Part shown: piece after piece, positions 16,256 through 22,431 of the stretch
Layout: each line of letters begins with the position of its first letter
Numbering within the stretch: the first letter of the stretch is position 1
Assembly: GCA_003221895.1 (NCBI GenBank)
Contig: QHUJ01000115.1
Span: 1 to 43,000, forward strand
Direction of reading: 5' to 3'
Source of the DNA: Gemmatimonadota bacterium
GTDB lineage: Bacteria > Gemmatimonadota > Gemmatimonadetes > Gemmatimonadales > GWC2-71-9
Length of the DNA stretch: 43,000 bases
The notes under the pieces: model-generated
Databases searched by the model: none
What the model saw: the letters and a program-made list of their open reading frames with translations, nothing else
What the model was told of the DNA's origin: nothing
Made by a program: the position numbers and the translations under genes

Positions 16256-17163
16256 AGCGTCGCGAGTTCCTCGGAACCACTGCCGCGATCGTCGCGGCTC
16301 GATACGCCCAGTTGTTCCCCAGGAATGCGCGTCTGCCCCTCGGTTTCTCGACCCTCGGCTGCCCGCAATGGACCTGGCCCCAGATCCTCGACTTCGCGGC
16401 CGCGCACAATTTCGCCGCCGTCGAGCTGCGCGGCATCCAGACGAGCATGGACCTCACCAAGGTCCCCGAGTTGGCGGTCGACCGACTAGGCGAAGCGAAG
16501 CGACAGCTCGCCGCGCGCGGCCTCTCTGTCTCGTGCCTCGGCGCCTCCGCCCACATGCACGAGATGGATGCCGCGAAGCACGCCGCCCAGCTCGACGAAG
16601 GACGCCGCTTCATCGACCTGGCGCAGTCCATCGGCGCCCCGTACGTGCGCGTGTTCGGGAACAACTACGTGCAAGGCGTGGCGCGCGCCGACATGCTCGA
16701 GCACATCGCCGGCGGGCTGCGGACGCTCGGTGACTATGCCCGCGGGAAGAACGTCACCGTCGTCATCGAATCGCACGGCGACTTCACAGACTCGGCGGCG
16801 CTGCTCGAGATCTTGCAGAAGGCGGACTCACCGGCCGTGGCGCTGCTCTGGGATGCGCACCACACCTTCGTCTCGGGCAAGGAGGAGCCGGAGGACACGG
16901 TGCGGCAGCTGGGCCGCTACATCCGCCACACCCATCTCAAGGACTCGATCCCCGCGGGCAACGACCGCCGGTACGTGCTCACCGGCACGGGCCAGGTACC
17001 GGTGCAACGGCAGATCGAGGCGCTCGTGAAGATCGGGTACAGCGGATACTTCAGCTTCGAGTGGGAGAAGCGCTGGCACCCCGAGATCCAAGAGCCGGAG
17101 GTGGCGTTCGCGCAGTTCGCTGATGTCGCAGGCGGGTACCTGCGCGCGGCAGGGGTACGCTAG
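16252..17163 (+). CDS. Tat-exported sugar phosphate isomerase/epimerase with a CTG start
   Basis: A 303-residue TIM-barrel isomerase. Reading from CTG 16252, which overlaps the previous TGA as CTGA, gives xKRREFLGTTAAIVAARYA, a textbook Tat leader that ATG-only searching would miss. The next usable start in frame, TTG 16312, would remove the leader. No ATG, GTG or TTG lies just upstream. The barrel is intact, with VIESHGDF (Glu), LLWDAHHTF (Asp, His), HTHLKDS (His) and FEWEKRW (Glu) as metal ligands. It is the last gene of the plus-strand chain and likely acts on an oxidised sugar in the periplasm, as the broken isomerase at 1489-2237 would have done. The CTG start is inferred, not proven. 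Confidence 0.85.
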   Translation: MKRREFLGTTAAIVAARYAQLFPRNARLPLGFSTLGCPQWTWPQILDFAAAHNFAAVELRGIQTSMDLTKVPELAVDRLGEAKRQLAARGLSVSCLGASAHMHEMDAAKHAAQLDEGRRFIDLAQSIGAPYVRVFGNNYVQGVARADMLEHIAGGLRTLGDYARGKNVTVVIESHGDFTDSAALLEILQKADSPAVALLWDAHHTFVSGKEEPEDTVRQLGRYIRHTHLKDSIPAGNDRRYVLTGTGQVPVQRQIEALVKIGYSGYFSFEWEKRWHPEIQEPEVAFAQFADVAGGYLRAAGVR

Positions 17164-17199
17164 TGTTGAGGAATGCCGCGAGGATCGTCACTCGGTCCT

Positions 17200-17267
17200 G
17201 AAACGCGGAGTGTAGACTGGCGGTCTCCAAAACCCGGAAGTTGGAGCTTCGAGTCCTCCCGCCCCAG
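17200..17267 (+). pseudogene. Degenerate tRNA-Trp-like sequence
   Basis: The loop CTCCAAA (17225-17231) with anticodon CCA, a T-loop TTCGAGT and the 3' acceptor-like GCCCCAG reproduce the 3' half of a tRNA-Trp. The 5' side (GAAACGC) does not pair with the 3' acceptor strand, the D-arm is short, and the anticodon and T stems carry mismatches. It is 68 bases long, too short for a normal tRNA, and has no CCA end. It ends three bases before the UxaC stop. It could be a decayed tRNA or the tRNA-end half left by an integrated element. Confidence 0.4.
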
Positions 17268-17269
17268 TT

Positions 17270-18664
17270 TCACAAGCGATAGGTCTGTTTCGCGAGATCG
17301 TACGCGAGCGCGCGCGCCATAGGGTGCGCGTCGCTCTCGGCGATCACGTGACGCGCGACGAGACCGGCCAGGTAGTTGGCGTCCATGCGGCGCGCCAGGT
17401 CGTGCCGCGCCGGGATCGAGCAGAACGCGCGTGTGTCGTCGTTGAAGCCGGCCGTCTTGTAAATCCCCGCCGTTTCGGTCGTCCGCTCACGGAAGCGCCG
17501 CATGCCCTCGACCGAGTCGTGAAACCACCACGGCGGGCCGAGACGCACCGCCGGGTAGTGCCCGGCGAGCGGGGCGAGCTCGCGGCTGTAGGTGGACTCG
17601 TCGAGGGTGAACAGCACCAGAGTGAACCTCGTGTCGTTCCCGTACGCGTTGAGCAGCGGCCGGAGGTTGCGCGTGAATTCCGTGGCGACGGGGATGTCGC
17701 CACCCCGGTCCGGACCGAAGCGATCAAAGACCAGGCGGTTGTGGTCGCGCAGCGCCCCTGCGTGGATTTGCATGACCAGGCCGTCCTCCAGCGACTGACC
17801 TGCCATCTCCATGAGTAGATGGGCGGTGAACCGCTGTTCGTCATCCGCAGCCGCCCTTCCCTCCAACGCGAGCCGGAACAGACGTTCCGCCGCTTCTTGC
17901 CGCAGTGCTGCCGTGTACGGGGCGAGCACCCCGTGGTCGGTCGCGGTGGCGCCCAGGCTCTTGAAATGGGCGCGCCGCTCGGCCAGCGCGCCGATGAAGC
18001 CCGAGTAGTCGCGAACCCCCAGGCCGTCCAGCGCCGCCGGCCAGCCCGGCGCAGCAATCCGAAACAGCGCATCCGGCCGGAATGTGGGGATGACCCGACC
18101 CTTCCAACCTGAGCCTCGGATCGCGCGATGGTGGTCGAGCGTGTCGGTCGCCGCGTCGGTGGTGGCGAGCACCTCGATGTTGAACCGTTCGAACAGCGCA
18201 CGCGGGCGGAATTCGGGCGAGCCCAGCTTCTCCCGGATCTCGTCGTAGATCCGCGGCGCAGTGTCGCCGGACAATTGGTCCTGCACACCGAACACCTCGT
18301 GCAGCTCGTAATCGAGCCAGGCGCCAGTCGGCGTGCCTCGAAACAGGTAGTAATGGTCCGCGAACCGCTGCCACACCTTGCACGGGTCCGCCTCGACGGC
18401 AGCGCCGTCTCGACGCGGGACGCCCAGATCCTCGAGCCCGACGCCGTGCGCGTAGAGCAGCCGGAGCACGTAGTGGTCCGGCTGCACGAGGAGCGCCGCC
18501 GGTTCGGGGAAGGACGTGTCGTCTGCCAGAATCCGCGGATCGACGTGCCCGTGCGGCGAGATGATGGGCAGACCGCGCGTTTCTTCGTACAGCGCCCGCG
18601 CGACCCGCCGTACCGCGGGATCCGGATCGAAATAGCGATCCTCGGGGAGGATAACCGGCTCCGG
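17270..18664 (-). CDS. uxaC: Glucuronate isomerase (UxaC)
   Basis: Converts D-glucuronate to D-fructuronate (and galacturonate to tagaturonate) in the cytoplasm. About 464 residues align over the full family length. The metal-binding SPHGHVDP is near residue 40, followed by PDHYVLRLLYAHGV, a central VLATTDAATDTLDHH, MQIHAGALRDHN and a late WWFHDSVEGM. The true N-terminus (EPVILPEDRYFDPDP) lies upstream of the first in-frame GTG (18487), but no ATG, GTG, TTG or CTG precedes it in frame back to the stop at 18779-18781. The given start is where family resemblance begins, directly after the TAG of the Tat-leader stub. Either a rare initiation codon, a +1 slip at GTT-TAG-T, or a sequence error is needed to express it. 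Confidence 0.88.
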   Translation of the reverse strand, partial: PEPVILPEDRYFDPDPAVRRVARALYEETRGLPIISPHGHVDPRILADDTSFPEPAALLVQPDHYVLRLLYAHGVGLEDLGVPRRDGAAVEADPCKVWQRFADHYYLFRGTPTGAWLDYELHEVFGVQDQLSGDTAPRIYDEIREKLGSPEFRPRALFERFNIEVLATTDAATDTLDHHRAIRGSGWKGRVIPTFRPDALFRIAAPGWPAALDGLGVRDYSGFIGALAERRAHFKSLGATATDHGVLAPYTAALRQEAAERLFRLALEGRAAADDEQRFTAHLLMEMAGQSLEDGLVMQIHAGALRDHNRLVFDRFGPDRGGDIPVATEFTRNLRPLLNAYGNDTRFTLVLFTLDESTYSRELAPLAGHYPAVRLGPPWWFHDSVEGMRRFRERTTETAGIYKTAGFNDDTRAFCSIPARHDLARRMDANYLAGLVARHVIAESDAHPMARALAYDLAKQTYRL

Positions 18665-18665
18665 A

Positions 18666-18782
18666 CTAAACGACGGGCGCCCAGCCCGGCGCGTAGTCCC
18701 GTTGCCAGAAGCGCATCGCCCGCCGCGCTGCGAGGCCGAGCCCCGCTGCGGAGACTGTTGTGACGAACTGCCGGCGTCTCAT
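18666..18782 (-). pseudogene. Tat-leader stub (38 codons) fused against uxaC
   Basis: The ATG overlaps the DUF1080 stop (ATGA) and begins MRRRQFVTTVSAAGLGLAA, a clear twin-arginine leader. Only RRAMRFWQRDYAPGWAPVV follows before TAG 18668-18666. There is no mature protein. The likely history is a secreted enzyme gene whose body was deleted together with the start codon of uxaC. Alternatively, a +1 frameshift at the TAG would append the leader to UxaC, which is normally cytoplasmic. Confidence 0.6.
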
Positions 18783-19516
18783 AGCTCCCTCACTTTGAGG
18801 TTGCGGAAATAGACTTCGTCGCCGTGATCCTGCAAGACAATGTGCCCGCGGCGACGCGAGGCGAATCCGGGGATCGTGCGGTACTTGCTCAGAGCCAGCA
18901 ACGAGTCCATGCGCGCCGTGCCGAGCTCGAACTCCACAATCTTCCGGCCGTTGAGCCAATGCTCACCGTGGCTGCCGCGGAAGATCACGCGCGACTGGTT
19001 CCACTCGCCGACGGGGCGAAGGTGCTTCGCCGCGCTCGGCGCGATCAGATCGTACAACCCGCCGGCGCGGTGGGTGGGAAGCTTGCCGTCCTCGTGACGG
19101 TCGTCGTCGAGCATCTGATACTCGAATCCCAGCGCCGCATGATTCGGCGCCTGCGCCATCGATAGCTCCTCCGAGACATTGTACTTCACGCCGCTGTTTG
19201 CCCCCGGGGTGACCTTCCACTCCCAGGTCAGCTCGAAGTCTCCATACGTATCCACGGTCATGAGATCGCCGCCGTTGAGCGGCTGGCCGTCAGGCAACCT
19301 CGGGACTCTTCCACTGGCGATTTTCTTGATCGCGCCGTTCTCCACAACCCAATGAGCCGTCGGTACGGTGTCGTAGCCAAGGCCACGCCAGCCGACGAGG
19401 CTCCGTCCGTCAAACAGGAGCTGCCACCCGGCGTTCAGCTCGGCGGCGGTCAGCTGGTTGGGCTGCGCGGGCGATGGAGTCGTTTGGAGTGTGAGCAGCA
19501 ACAGCAGCGCGATCAT
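18779..19516 (-). CDS. DUF1080 (3-keto-disaccharide hydrolase family) secreted protein
   Basis: A 245-residue secreted beta-sandwich protein with a signal peptide (MIALLLLLTLQTTPSPAQ). The DUF1080 hallmarks are present: LNAGWQLLFDGRSLVGWRG, NGGDLMTVDTYGDFELTWEW, a SGVKYNV strand and the C-terminal GHIVLQDHGDEVYFRNLKVR. Recent work assigns members of this family to cleavage of 3-keto-glycosides. That fits the GMC, Gfo/Idh and isomerase genes 8-18 kb away. Both ends overlap neighbouring genes by four bases (ATGA), so it is co-translated with hexuronate catabolism. I infer periplasmic hydrolysis of an oxidised uronic-acid oligosaccharide; the exact substrate is unknown. Confidence 0.9.
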   Translation of the reverse strand: MIALLLLLTLQTTPSPAQPNQLTAAELNAGWQLLFDGRSLVGWRGLGYDTVPTAHWVVENGAIKKIASGRVPRLPDGQPLNGGDLMTVDTYGDFELTWEWKVTPGANSGVKYNVSEELSMAQAPNHAALGFEYQMLDDDRHEDGKLPTHRAGGLYDLIAPSAAKHLRPVGEWNQSRVIFRGSHGEHWLNGRKIVEFELGTARMDSLLALSKYRTIPGFASRRRGHIVLQDHGDEVYFRNLKVREL

Positions 19517-19773
19517 GGGAGCTCCTTCAGCCGAGCAGGCGCGAGTGTCGGGGCCAGGATCTGTATCATGCTCCACGCGGTTACGTACGCGAGACCACAA
19601 ACAAAGAATATCGGCGTGTAGTCGTTGCCGTTGGCGTCGAGAATCCTGCCTGTGACACGCTGAAACAGCACGCCACCCATGGCACCGGCAAAGCCACCGA
19701 TACCGGAGATCGATGCCACCGCGGAGCGGGGAAACATGTCGCTCGCAAGCGGGTGCGCCGGCGCTGACGTCAC
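19513..19773 (-). pseudogene. C-terminal fragment of an ExuT-like MFS transporter
   Basis: The 86 residues cover only the last two transmembrane segments of an anion:cation-symporter-type MFS protein. SDMFPRSAVASISGIGGFAG, the YTPIFFVCGLAYVTAW helix and IQILAP match the end of hexuronate transporters. A GTG at 19773 overlaps the uxuA stop (GTGA), so the fragment is still in a translatable frame. The first ten or so helices (about 340 residues) are gone. The operon's dedicated hexuronate transporter has therefore been deleted. Uptake would depend on another carrier, perhaps the MFS gene at 9686 or a SusC route. Confidence 0.75.
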
Positions 19774-20807
19774 TGCGTCAGGCCCTCCCACAGCCCTTGG
19801 AGGTACATGGCGCCGAGGGCGCGATCGTACAACCCATAGCCCGGGCGGCCCCGCTCACCCCAAATCATGCGGCCGTGATCGGGGCGCATCGGACCGGTGA
19901 AGCCGGTGGAGTGCAGCGCGCTCAGCACCGCACCGAGATCGACGCCGCCGAACGCGGAAGGGTGGGGCGTTTCGTGAAACTGCCGCTCGCCCGTGACGCG
20001 GACGTTCCGGCAGTGCGCGAAGTGAATGCGGTCGAGCGCACCGATTCGGCGTGCCATGGCGGGCACGTCGTTCTCGGGCAGCGCGCCGAGCGAGCCGGTG
20101 CACAACGTCACGCCATTCGACCGATGGTCCACGAGCCCCACCAGCCGGACGAGGTCGCGCTCGCGGCAGATGATGCGCGGCAGGCCAAAAATAGGCCACG
20201 GGGGATCATCGGGATGGATCGCCAGCCGCACGCCCGCCTCTGCCGCGACCGGCACGACGCGCTCGAGGAAGTACGCGAGATGCTCCCACAGTTGCTCGGC
20301 GGTGACGTCGCGGTACGCGGCGAGTAGTGCCTGCAGCTCCGCGGCGTCGTAGGCCGCCGCCCAGCCAGGTAGATCGCCCGTTCCTCGCCGCAGATCCACA
20401 GCGGCGAGCGCCCGGTCGTCGTACGCGAGAGCGGTCGAACCGTCCGGAAGTGGCAGCTCCAGATCGGTGCGCATCCAGTCGAAGACGGGCATGAAGTTGT
20501 AGCACAGCACGGAAATCCCCAGTTGGCCCATCGCGCGGACGCTCTCGCAGTAATTCGCGATCAACCGATCCCGGTTCGGGCGGCCAAGCTTGATGTCCTC
20601 GTGGACGGGGATGCTCTCGACGACCGCCAGTTTGAGGTCCGCTGCGCCGACGTCGGCCGCGAGCCGTTCGAGCCGCTCGCGCGGCCACGGCGCGCCGACC
20701 GGCAGGTCGTAGAGGGCGCTGACCACTGCCCGCACACCGGGGATCTGCCGGATATACGTGAGCGAGATCGGATCGCTGGGACCGAACCACCGAAAGGTCA
20801 TGTACAT
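19770..20807 (-). CDS. uxuA: Mannonate dehydratase (UxuA)
   Basis: Dehydrates D-mannonate to 2-keto-3-deoxygluconate (KDG). The 345 residues carry the family's features: an N-terminal MTFRWFGPSDPISL, LKLAVVESIPVHEDIKLG, YNFMPVFDWMRTDL, the metal-site IHPDDPPWPIFGLPRI, a LCTGSLG with the conserved cysteine, and a C-terminal MRPDHGRMI. Two ATGs open the frame, 20807 and 20801. The second forms an ATGA overlap with the kdgK stop and may be the real start. The gene is intact, slightly shorter than E. coli UxuA but normal for the compact bacterial subgroup. It follows kdgK in the operon and precedes the truncated transporter. Confidence 0.95.
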   Translation of the reverse strand: MYMTFRWFGPSDPISLTYIRQIPGVRAVVSALYDLPVGAPWPRERLERLAADVGAADLKLAVVESIPVHEDIKLGRPNRDRLIANYCESVRAMGQLGISVLCYNFMPVFDWMRTDLELPLPDGSTALAYDDRALAAVDLRRGTGDLPGWAAAYDAAELQALLAAYRDVTAEQLWEHLAYFLERVVPVAAEAGVRLAIHPDDPPWPIFGLPRIICRERDLVRLVGLVDHRSNGVTLCTGSLGALPENDVPAMARRIGALDRIHFAHCRNVRVTGERQFHETPHPSAFGGVDLGAVLSALHSTGFTGPMRPDHGRMIWGERGRPGYGLYDRALGAMYLQGLWEGLTQ

Positions 20808-21790
20808 TGGCGCACCCGTTGCTCGACGTCCTCCCGCGTAGCACGGCCAAAATCGCCTGCTACCGTGAGCTTCAAGGCGCCAGCCGCGACGGCGAACTCC
20901 AGCGCCTCGGCGGGTGCCTGGCCGCCCAACAGCGCAGCAATCAACCCCGCGGCACAGCTGTCGCCTCCTCCGACGCGATCCACCACCTGCACGACGTGCC
21001 GCCGGCTGCGCGCGATCGCGCGGGTCGCGGCATCGTAGAGGGTGGCGCTCCAGGCGTGTTCGCGCGGGCCGAGGATGTCGCGCTGCGTGACCACGACGAT
21101 GCGGCAGCCATATCGCTCAGCCAAGCGCGGCCCCAAGGTGTCGCCCTCCGACTCGACGCCGAGCGATGCGCGGACGGCGTCGCGGTTGCCGATCAGGACA
21201 TCGGCTTGACGCGCCAAGGGCTCCATCACCCCGCGTGGATCCGCCCCCCGGTTGCGCCACAGCGCTTCACGGTAATTCAGGTCCAGACTCACGGGAACGC
21301 GTGCGCTGCGCGCGGCCGCGATGGCGCGGGACAGTGCCGCGGCCGGCCCATCGCCCAGCGCGGGCGTGATCCCCGTCGCGTGAAACCAGCTCGCGTCCGC
21401 CAAAACTCGCGTCCAGTCGATTTCACCGGGTGTGATTTGGGCAAACGCCGAGCCCGCGCGATCGTACACCACGCGCATCGTGCGCAAGTCTGCACCTGGC
21501 TCGACGAAGTAGAGCCCCAGCCGGTTGCCGCCGCGGACGATCGAATCCGTTCTTACGCCTTCGCGCCGCAGGGCGTCGAGCGCCGCGTCGCCAAGGGAGC
21601 CCTCGGGCAGCCGCGTGACATAGTCCGCCACGAACCCCAGGTGGGTCAGCGCCACCGCCACGTTCGCCTCCGCGCCGCCGAAGAACGTGCGCAGCTCCGG
21701 CGACTCGAACAGCCGTTCCTCGCCTGGCGGGCTGAGCCTGAGCAGCATCTCCCCGAACGTGACGACGCGTGCTGCCGTCCCACTGCTCAC
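20798..21790 (-). CDS. kdgK: 2-keto-3-deoxygluconate kinase, PfkB family
   Basis: Phosphorylates KDG to KDPG with ATP. The 330-residue PfkB-type kinase starts with VVTFGEMLLRLSPPGEERLF, a hallmark of KDG kinases, and has the FFGGAEANVAVAL substrate segment. The C-terminal signature DRVGGGDSCAAGLIAALLGG carries the catalytic Asp. The usual alanine of the GAGD motif is glycine here (GGGD), a tolerated change. It starts at GTG 21790, overlapping the aldolase stop (GTGA), and its own stop overlaps the uxuA start. The operon order supports KDG kinase over other PfkB members such as fructokinase. Confidence 0.93.
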   Translation of the reverse strand: MSSGTAARVVTFGEMLLRLSPPGEERLFESPELRTFFGGAEANVAVALTHLGFVADYVTRLPEGSLGDAALDALRREGVRTDSIVRGGNRLGLYFVEPGADLRTMRVVYDRAGSAFAQITPGEIDWTRVLADASWFHATGITPALGDGPAAALSRAIAAARSARVPVSLDLNYREALWRNRGADPRGVMEPLARQADVLIGNRDAVRASLGVESEGDTLGPRLAERYGCRIVVVTQRDILGPREHAWSATLYDAATRAIARSRRHVVQVVDRVGGGDSCAAGLIAALLGGQAPAEALEFAVAAGALKLTVAGDFGRATREDVEQRVRQCT

Positions 21791-22431
21791 GCGCGCGCTC
21801 CTGCGACGGCCTGGACGAGCGCGCGCGCTCGTGCCGTCAACTCTGCCCAGGATTCATCAGTTACCAGGACCGGGTTGACGAGCGCGCCGCCCACGCTGAC
21901 CGCCGCCGCCCCGGCGCGAATCCACTCGACCGCATTCTCGAGCGAGACGCCACCGGACGGCACGACGCGCAGGAAGGGGAGCGGGGCGAGAACCTCCCGG
22001 AGGTAGCGCGGTCCCACCGCGCCGGCGGGGAACAGCTTCACCAGGCGCGCGCCGGAGCGCCACGCCTCGAGCAGTTCCGTGGGCGTCAATGCGCCCGGCA
22101 GGCAGGGCACGTCGTGGTCGCGACAGTAGCGAACCACGGCACGGTCGAACGTCGGGCTCACCACGAACCGCGCGCCGCGTGCGATGACTTCCCGGGCCGC
22201 CTGTTCGTCGACCACCGTGCCCGCGCCGACCACGCAGCCTTTCAGAGCCCCATCCGGCGCGAGCTCGGCGATGGCCGCGAGTGCGCCGGGCGTTGTGAGC
22301 GTGATCTCGACGGCGCCGACACCGCCCGCCGCGAGCGCCGCGGCGGCGCGGCGCAAGCGGTCCTGGCTCGTGTCACCGAGTCGCACGACGGCGATCACGC
22401 CGCTCCCGACCAGCGCCGGCAAGTCAGTCAT
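21787..22431 (-). CDS. kdgA: KDPG aldolase
   Basis: Cleaves 2-keto-3-deoxy-6-phosphogluconate to pyruvate and glyceraldehyde-3-phosphate. The 214-residue class I aldolase has VEITLTTPGAL with the proton-relay Glu, VGAGTVVDEQ, FVVSPTFD, and LVKLFPAGAVG with the Schiff-base Lys, and ends with VVPSGGVSLENAVEWIRAGA. ATG 22431 (MTDLPALV) is chosen because it overlaps the reductase stop by eight bases. An upstream TTG at 22452 would only add residues lying inside the preceding gene. It is the last metabolic step of the hexuronate route in this operon. Confidence 0.94.
   Translation of the reverse strand: MTDLPALVGSGVIAVVRLGDTSQDRLRRAAAALAAGGVGAVEITLTTPGALAAIAELAPDGALKGCVVGAGTVVDEQAAREVIARGARFVVSPTFDRAVVRYCRDHDVPCLPGALTPTELLEAWRSGARLVKLFPAGAVGPRYLREVLAPLPFLRVVPSGGVSLENAVEWIRAGAAAVSVGGALVNPVLVTDESWAELTARARALVQAVAGARA

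Noticed and set aside
17200-17267. Functional tRNA-Trp gene
   Set aside because: The 5' and 3' acceptor strands do not pair, stems carry mismatches and the element is too short; reported only as a degenerate sequence.
19513-19791. Complete small membrane protein
   Set aside because: It matches only the last two helices of a 12-helix MFS family, so a truncated transporter is the better explanation.
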